35,633 bases of DNA from Candidatus Aquivivens invisus (lineage in GTDB: Bacteria; Omnitrophota; Gorgyraeia; Aquiviventales; Aquiviventaceae), in NCBI GenBank assembly GCA_001804415.1, contig MHGA01000022.1, positions 1 through 35,633 on the forward strand. The letters are read 5' to 3'. Below are positions 30,391-35,633 of this stretch, piece after piece; the first letter of the stretch is position 1, and each line of letters starts with the position of its first letter. A program made the translations under genes and the position numbers. The notes beneath the pieces are model-generated. The model was given only the letters and a program-made list of their open reading frames with translations. It made no database searches and was not told where the DNA came from.

Positions 30391-33300
30391 ATGTATGTGA
30401 CACGGCGTCAATTCTTGAAACTCTCCGGAGCCGCCGGGATCGGGCTCTACCTGGCCTCACAGGACTTATCGCTCTGGGCGCTTGAGCCGGTGACTGAGAT
30501 GGATAATCCCTTGGCGTATTACCCGTCCAGAGATTGGGAGAAACTCTATCGCGACCAGTACCGCTACGACAGCACCTTCTCCTGGGTCTGTTCGCCCAAT
30601 GATACGCACGCCTGCCGGGTCCTGGCCTATGTCCGCAACGGCGTCGTGGTGCGGCTGGGCTCGGAGTACAACTATGAGACCTACGCGGACCTCTACGGCA
30701 ACAAGGCCACACCCAATTGGAACCCCCGGCAATGCGCCAAAGGGTTCACCTTCCACCGCCTGATGTATGGGCCCTACCGGCTCAAGCATCCGATGATTCG
30801 CAAAGGATGGAAGGCATGGGCGGATGATGGCTTTCCTACCCTGACGCCCGAGCTGAAAGCGAAGTACAAGTTTGATGCCCGCGGGACTGATGCCTTCGAG
30901 CAGATCTCCTGGGAGCAGATCAACAACTACATCGCTCGAGGGCTCATCGCGATCGCCACGCGCTACAACGGCGAGGAAGGGAAAACGCTGCTGCGCGCTC
31001 AGGGCTATCCGGCCGAGATGATCGAGGCGATGGATGGCGCCGGGACGCGGACCTTGAAGTTTCGCGGCGGCATGGGATTGCTGGGCGTCTTTGGAAAGTA
31101 CGGCATGTACCGGCTGGCGAACACGATGGCGCTCCTCGACGTCCACCTGCGGGGTATTGCGCCTGAGGAAGCGAAGGCCGGTCGAGCCTGGTCCAACTAC
31201 ACCTGGCATGGCGACCAAGCACCCGGGCATCCCTGGGTGCACGGGTTGCAGAACGCCGATTGCGATTTCAACGATCTGCGCTTCTCCAAGCTGATCATCC
31301 AGGACGGCAAGAACCTCTGCGAGAACAAGATGACCGACTCCCACTGGTTCATCGAATGTATGGAGCGCGGGGCGAAACTGGTGACGATCGCTCCGGAGTA
31401 CAGCCCGCCGGCCTCGAAATCAGATTACTGGATTCCAATCCGGCCGCAGACCGATGCGGCGCTATTTCTTGGGATCACCCGCCTGATGGTCGACCGCGGC
31501 TGGTATGACCGCGAGTTCCTCCTCCAGTTCACCGACTTCCCGCTGTTGGTGCGGACCGATACGTTGCGGCGCCTTCGCGCCCAGGACATCATTCCCGGCT
31601 ACCAGGGGCAGCTCTCCAAGGATGGCCCGAGCTACAAACTCCAGGGCTTGAAGGATGAGCAATACGCCAAGCTCGGAGATTTTGTGGTGTGGGACGAAAC
31701 TTCCAAGGCGCCGGCGGCGATCACGCGCGATGATGTCGGCGGCAGGCTGCGCGCCAAGGGTGTGACGCCGGCCCTGGAAGGGACCTTCATGGTGGCGACG
31801 GTGGACGGCGCATCCATCGAGGTGATGACGCTGTGGTCGATGTACCAGATCCATCTGAAGGATTACAGCCTTGAGGCCGTCCACGACATCACGCATGCCC
31901 CGAAGGAGCTCATCGAGCAGCTGGCGAAGGACATCGCCACCATCAAGCCTGTCGCCATCCACCAGGGCGAAGGGATCAACCATTATTTTCACGCGACCGA
32001 AGCCAACCGCGCCGCGTATCTGCCGCTCATGCTGACCGGCAATATCGGCCAGCGGGGTGGGGGCTGCTATGGCTGGGCCGGCAACTACAAGGCCGCGCTC
32101 TTCCAGGGCTCGCCGTGGACCGGCCCGGGGTTTAAGGGCTGGGTGGCCGAGGATCCCTTTGCCCCGAATCTCGATCCGGCTGCGCACGGCAAGGACATCC
32201 ACGCGCACGCCTACTTCAAGGATGAAGAGCCGGCCTACTGGAACCACGGGGATAAGCCGCTCATCGTCGACACGCCCAAGGCCGGCCGCAAGGTGTTCAC
32301 GGGTGCCACCCACATGCCCACGCCCACCAAGGCGATGCTCTTTACCAACGTCAACCTCATCAACAATGCCAAGCACGTCTACGAGATGGTGAAGAACGTC
32401 AACCCGAACGTCGAGATGATCCTCTCCGTCGATATCCAGATGACGGCGACGATCGAGTACTCGGACATCGCGCTGCCGGCGAACTCGTGGCTTGAGTCCG
32501 AAGGGTTGGAGGTCACCGCGTCCTGCTCCAATCCCTTCCTGCAAATTTGGAAGGGCGGGATTCCTCCGGTGTTCGACAGCCGGGATGACCTGGTGATTCT
32601 GGCGCAGATCGCGGACGCGCTTGGGCGGATCATCGGCGATCAACGCGTCCAGGACTATTGGAAGTTTGCGCTGGAAGGCAAGCGCGAAGTCTACATCCAG
32701 CGCCTGCTGGATTCCTGCACGACCACGGTCGGCTATCGTCTTGAGGACATCATGGCGGGCAAGTACGGCCCGCCGGGCGGCGCCCTCATGCTCTTCCGGA
32801 CCTACCCTCGGGTGCCGTTCTGGGAGCAGGTGCATGAGGATGTGCCCTTCTACACCGATCACGGACGGCTTCAGGCGTACACGGACGTGCCGGAAGCCAT
32901 CGACTACGGCGAGAACTTCATCGTGCACCGTGAGGGAACCGAAGCCACCCCGTACCTGCCCAATGTCATCGTCAGCAGCAATCCCTATATCCGTCCCAAT
33001 GACTATGGGATTCCGCTGACCGCTGAGCATTGGGACGAGCGGACGATCCGGAACGTCAAGCTGGCCTGGCCTGAGGTCAAGCAAACCAAGAATTTCCTGT
33101 GGGAACGCGGTTTCAAGTTCTACTGCCTCACGCCGAAAAGCCGCCACCGCGTCCACTCGCTCTGGAGCAACGTGGACTGGCATCAGATCTGGGACTCCAA
33201 CTTCGGCGACCCGTACCGGATGGATACGCGCGCTCCGGGGGTGGGCGAGCACCAAGTCCACATGAACCCGCAGGCGGCGAAGGACCTCGGCATCAACGAC

Positions 33301-33828
33301 GGCGACTATGTCTATGTCGATGCGAACCCGGCGGATCGTCCCTACATCGGGGCCAAACCGGATGACCCGTTCTACCGCGTCGCGCGGCTGATGCTGCGGG
33401 TCAAGTACAACCCGGCCTACCCCTACCACATCGTCATGATGAAGCACGGGACCTACATCGCCACGGAGAAATCCGTGAAGGCGGCAGAGATGCGCAAGGA
33501 CGGGCGGGCCCTCTCCGCCGACACCGGCTACCAGGCGAACTTCCGCTACGGCTCACAGCAGAGTGTGACGCGCAACTGGCACATGCCGATGCACCAGACC
33601 GATTCGCTCTTCCACAAGGCGAAGGTGTTTATGGGCTTTCTCTTCGGCGGCGAGGCGGACAACCACGCGGTCAACACCGTGCCGAAAGAGACGCTGGTGC
33701 GCGTGACGAAGGCCGAGGACGGCGGGCTCGGGGCCAAGGGAACCTGGGCGCCGGCCACGACGGGCTACACCCCCGCCGCAGAGAACGACACGATGCGCAA
33801 GTATCTCGACGGCGGATTCTTCGTCTAG
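30391..33828 (+). CDS. nxrA: Nitrite oxidoreductase alpha subunit (NxrA/NarG-like)
   Basis: 1145 residues, the size of periplasmic NxrA in Nitrospira and anammox bacteria. It starts with a Tat signal (TRRQFLKLSGAAG), so the molybdoenzyme acts outside the membrane. The FS0 cluster region is C67-x3-D71-x3-C75-x39-C115, with Asp in place of the usual second Cys. The likely Mo-ligand Asp is D275 in YTWHGDQAPGHPW. Later come molybdopterin-dinucleotide domains (MLTGNIGQRGGGCYGWAGN, YSDIALPANSWLESEGLEV). It oxidises nitrite to nitrate, or the reverse; direction cannot be decided here. A nitrate reductase of the same clade is the main alternative. The start is chosen at the Tat signal; an ORF extension inside nxrC is rejected. 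Confidence 0.88.
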   Translation: MYVTRRQFLKLSGAAGIGLYLASQDLSLWALEPVTEMDNPLAYYPSRDWEKLYRDQYRYDSTFSWVCSPNDTHACRVLAYVRNGVVVRLGSEYNYETYADLYGNKATPNWNPRQCAKGFTFHRLMYGPYRLKHPMIRKGWKAWADDGFPTLTPELKAKYKFDARGTDAFEQISWEQINNYIARGLIAIATRYNGEEGKTLLRAQGYPAEMIEAMDGAGTRTLKFRGGMGLLGVFGKYGMYRLANTMALLDVHLRGIAPEEAKAGRAWSNYTWHGDQAPGHPWVHGLQNADCDFNDLRFSKLIIQDGKNLCENKMTDSHWFIECMERGAKLVTIAPEYSPPASKSDYWIPIRPQTDAALFLGITRLMVDRGWYDREFLLQFTDFPLLVRTDTLRRLRAQDIIPGYQGQLSKDGPSYKLQGLKDEQYAKLGDFVVWDETSKAPAAITRDDVGGRLRAKGVTPALEGTFMVATVDGASIEVMTLWSMYQIHLKDYSLEAVHDITHAPKELIEQLAKDIATIKPVAIHQGEGINHYFHATEANRAAYLPLMLTGNIGQRGGGCYGWAGNYKAALFQGSPWTGPGFKGWVAEDPFAPNLDPAAHGKDIHAHAYFKDEEPAYWNHGDKPLIVDTPKAGRKVFTGATHMPTPTKAMLFTNVNLINNAKHVYEMVKNVNPNVEMILSVDIQMTATIEYSDIALPANSWLESEGLEVTASCSNPFLQIWKGGIPPVFDSRDDLVILAQIADALGRIIGDQRVQDYWKFALEGKREVYIQRLLDSCTTTVGYRLEDIMAGKYGPPGGALMLFRTYPRVPFWEQVHEDVPFYTDHGRLQAYTDVPEAIDYGENFIVHREGTEATPYLPNVIVSSNPYIRPNDYGIPLTAEHWDERTIRNVKLAWPEVKQTKNFLWERGFKFYCLTPKSRHRVHSLWSNVDWHQIWDSNFGDPYRMDTRAPGVGEHQVHMNPQAAKDLGINDGDYVYVDANPADRPYIGAKPDDPFYRVARLMLRVKYNPAYPYHIVMMKHGTYIATEKSVKAAEMRKDGRALSADTGYQANFRYGSQQSVTRNWHMPMHQTDSLFHKAKVFMGFLFGGEADNHAVNTVPKETLVRVTKAEDGGLGAKGTWAPATTGYTPAAENDTMRKYLDGGFFV

Positions 33829-33841
33829 ACGGGGGGGCGAG

Positions 33842-34195
33842 ATGTTGACGCTCGAAGATGAGCAGTTTTTGAAGGGCGTGGGGACCATCCGCAGACGCGC
33901 GTTGCTTACCACCGCCGCCGCGGCGATCGTGTCTTTGCTGCTTATCGTCTTTTTGGCCGGTCTTGGACTGGGGACTCTGCGTCCCGTCCTGACGGCGCAG
34001 ACGACGGCCGCCGAGCTGATCGGTCAAATCCAGCGTCTGGCGGCGATTGGACGGGCCTCGCTTGTGCTGTTCCTGGCCGCCTTGCTCGTGGCTGTTGCCG
34101 GAGCGGTCGTCCTCGTCCTGACCTACGAGCGGCAGGCCTCGCACTTGGCCCGCATGGTGCGTCGGATCTCCGGGGCTGGCGATGAAAGCGCTTGA
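33842..34195 (+). CDS. Small two-helix membrane protein in the NXR operon
   Basis: 117 residues with two likely membrane helices (about 20-45 and 75-95) joined by a short polar loop and basic flanks. Between nxrA and nxrB, it could anchor or help assemble the complex. I recognise no named family. GGGGGGCGAG precedes the ATG. It overlaps the next gene by 14 bases. Confidence 0.7.
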   Translation: MLTLEDEQFLKGVGTIRRRALLTTAAAAIVSLLLIVFLAGLGLGTLRPVLTAQTTAAELIGQIQRLAAIGRASLVLFLAALLVAVAGAVVLVLTYERQASHLARMVRRISGAGDESA

Positions 34196-34427
34196 ACCGG
34201 ACGATCCGTTTGAACTGCAAGGCGTGATCCTGCCGGTCCAGGATGACGCGTCCTTGAGAGAAATGGCGAGGTGCTTCGTCGAGGAGTTCGCGCGGGACGG
34301 CTGGTCCGATGAGCAGCTGCGGGTGATGTTCAGAAATCCCCTCTACCGCGGGCCGTACCTGGTCTGGCGGGAGAAGGGAGACGCGTATATAGAGGAAGCG
34401 ATCCAGGAGGTTCGGCGTCATGCCTAA
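34182..34427 (+). CDS. Small soluble protein in the NXR operon
   Basis: 81 residues, acidic, without membrane helices or cysteine motifs (one Cys only). It contains DDASLREMARCFVEEFARDGWSDEQ-like helices and ends EEAIQEVRRHA. It overlaps both neighbours, so translation is coupled. A chaperone-like or assembly role for NxrA/NxrB is inference. Confidence 0.68.
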   Translation: MKALEPDDPFELQGVILPVQDDASLREMARCFVEEFARDGWSDEQLRVMFRNPLYRGPYLVWREKGDAYIEEAIQEVRRHA

Positions 34428-35633
34428 GGTGTTCAACTGGCAGCTCGGCCGCGAGATGTCCTACTCCTATGCCGGGGCGTATCCGAAGCGCCAGTTCGCG
34501 TTCGTGTTTAACCTTAACCGCTGCATCGGCTGCCAGACCTGCACCATGGCCTGCAAATCCACCTGGACCTTCTCCAAGGGGCAGGAGTTCATGTGGTGGA
34601 ACAACGTCGAGACCAAGCCCTACGGCGGCTACCCCCAGTCGTGGGACATCAAGATCCTGAAGCTGTTGGAAGAGGCGAGTGGGGAGCCGCAGCGTTGGGA
34701 TGACAAAGGGGTGTATCAGGGCAAGACGATCTTCGAAGCGGCCGAGCAGCGCATCGGTCCTGAGCCGCAGCGCGTGCTGGGCTACTTGCCGACGGATGAG
34801 GAGTGGCGCTTCCCGAACATCTACGAGGATACGTCGACGACCAGCGACGGCGGCGGGACGCTTGGCATCTCCCAAACAGGGGCTTCGCTTCCCGAGCACA
34901 AGACGTGGTTCTTCTATCTCGCCCGCCTCTGCAACCACTGCACCTATCCGGGTTGTCTCGCGGCGTGCCCGCGCAAGGCGATCTACAAGCGTCCCGAGGA
35001 CGGCATCGTGCTCATTGATCAGAAGCGCTGCCGAGGCTACCGCAAGTGCGTGGAAGCCTGCCCCTACAAGAAGGCGATGTACCGTCCGAGCACGCGGGTC
35101 AGCGAGAAGTGCATCGCCTGCTACCCGCGCATCGAAGGCAAGGACCCGGAGACTGGCGGGCGGCCGATGGAAACGCGCTGCATGGCCGCGTGCATCGGCC
35201 AGATCCGTCTGCAGGGGCTGGTGAAGATGAACCAAGACGGCAGTTGGGCGGAGGACCGCTACAACCCCATCTACTACCTCGTGAAAGTCGCGAAGGTGGC
35301 CCTGCCGCTCTATCCGCAGTTTGGGACCGCCCCCAACGGGTTCTACATGCCTCCGCGCTGGGTGCCGCGGGGGTATCTGAGGCAAATGTTCGGGCCTGGC
35401 GTGGATGAAGCGATTGCCAAGTACCTGGCCCCAGATCGAGAGCTGTTGGCCGTGCTCCAGCTCTTCCGCCGAACCAACCGCATCATCTTCCGCTATGAGA
35501 TCCAAGAGGGGCCGAAGGTCTACGAGACGACGACCCACGGCAAGCCGTTTGTGATGTACAACGACACGATCATCGGCTACGGCGAGGATGGGAAAGAATT
35601 AGTGCGGACCCAGGTCGAGGAGCCGTTCCACGT
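34420..35633 (+). CDS. nxrB: Nitrite oxidoreductase beta subunit (NxrB/NarH-like), partial
   Basis: The first 404 residues; the 3' end is cut by the window (family length about 430). It carries four Fe-S clusters: CIGCQTCTMAC (C35/C38/C41/C45), CNHCTYPGCLAACP, CRGYRKCVEACPYKK and CIACYPRIEG...CMAACIGQ. CRGYRKC has a Tyr where NarH has Trp and most ferredoxins have Cys, the pattern of a [3Fe-4S] centre in this family and of the periplasmic NXR group. There is no signal peptide, so it is probably exported piggy-back with Tat-tagged NxrA. AGGAGG lies a few bases upstream of the ATG, inside the previous gene. Confidence 0.9.
   Translation, partial: MPKVFNWQLGREMSYSYAGAYPKRQFAFVFNLNRCIGCQTCTMACKSTWTFSKGQEFMWWNNVETKPYGGYPQSWDIKILKLLEEASGEPQRWDDKGVYQGKTIFEAAEQRIGPEPQRVLGYLPTDEEWRFPNIYEDTSTTSDGGGTLGISQTGASLPEHKTWFFYLARLCNHCTYPGCLAACPRKAIYKRPEDGIVLIDQKRCRGYRKCVEACPYKKAMYRPSTRVSEKCIACYPRIEGKDPETGGRPMETRCMAACIGQIRLQGLVKMNQDGSWAEDRYNPIYYLVKVAKVALPLYPQFGTAPNGFYMPPRWVPRGYLRQMFGPGVDEAIAKYLAPDRELLAVLQLFRRTNRIIFRYEIQEGPKVYETTTHGKPFVMYNDTIIGYGEDGKELVRTQVEEPFH

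Noticed and set aside
31462-33447. Open frame of 661 codons on the - strand inside nxrA
   Set aside because: Antisense shadow caused by high GC third positions; nxrA is unmistakable.
30391-35633. Membrane-bound cytoplasmic NarGHI nitrate reductase
   Set aside because: The Tat signal on the alpha subunit, heme b gamma module instead of NarI, and CRGYRKC in the beta subunit indicate the periplasmic NXR-type group; reaction direction stays open.

Overview
The window is GC-rich, tightly packed bacterial chromosome from a diderm (outer-membrane barrel, lipoprotein-sorting-like protein, Tat and c-type cytochrome machinery). Its 3' end carries a nitrite oxidoreductase (NXR)-type operon of the periplasmic kind. 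The start carries a 2-oxoacid:ferredoxin oxidoreductase with an unusual set of ferredoxin/NAD(P)H flavoproteins. Together these point to an autotrophic or at least ferredoxin-centred chemolithotroph that uses nitrite/nitrate chemistry. Nitrospirota-like lineages fit best, but I cannot fix the phylum from sequence alone and other candidate phyla with periplasmic NXR remain possible. No rRNA, tRNA or CRISPR array was seen.

Layout. (1) 188-8940, + strand: a gamma-delta and an alpha-beta fusion of a 2-oxoacid:ferredoxin oxidoreductase, then an NfnA/SudB-like FAD/[2Fe-2S] protein and three consecutive GltD/NfnB-like flavoproteins. Most junctions are overlapping. (2) 8959-13846, - strand: ArsR-type regulator, RND/MMPL permease, outer-membrane lipoprotein-sorting-like protein and outer-membrane barrel, read as one operon. 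(3) 14029-19294: a Tat-signal-bearing radical SAM enzyme (AmrS-like), a convergent membrane spermidine-synthase-like protein, a NapH-like polyferredoxin and a TauE/SafE/CcdA-like membrane protein. (4) 19401-22897: ResB and CcsA, System II cytochrome c maturation. (5) 23290-28293: a small Cys-rich protein, FeoB, a zinc ribbon, a DtxR-FeoA regulator and a siroheme nitrite/sulfite reductase. (6) 28382-35633: small HTH protein, TatA, diheme c/heme b NxrC-like protein, NxrA, two small proteins, and NxrB cut by the window edge.

How the parts fit: NXR would deliver electrons to the NxrC-like cytochrome in the periplasm. ResB/CcsA attaches its haem c, TatA helps export the folded molybdoprotein, FeoB supplies iron, and the siroheme enzyme assimilates nitrite (or sulfite). 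The oxidoreductase block would connect NAD(P)H, ferredoxin and carbon fixation.

Two layers of non-coding structure stand out. First, five near-identical dyads ATGAC-N4-GTCAT lie upstream of five transcription units (oxidoreductase block, AmrS, ResB-CcsA, feo cluster, NXR operon), with a plausible -10 about 30 bp downstream in most. This looks like one CRP/FNR-type regulon. Second, several short palindromic elements sit exactly at gene junctions with TGA direct repeats on each side, so they supply or preserve both the stop codon of one gene and the start codon of the next. A similar element is inserted in frame inside a GltD-like gene, and a separate composite repeat with heptanucleotide arrays occurs twice in opposite orientation.
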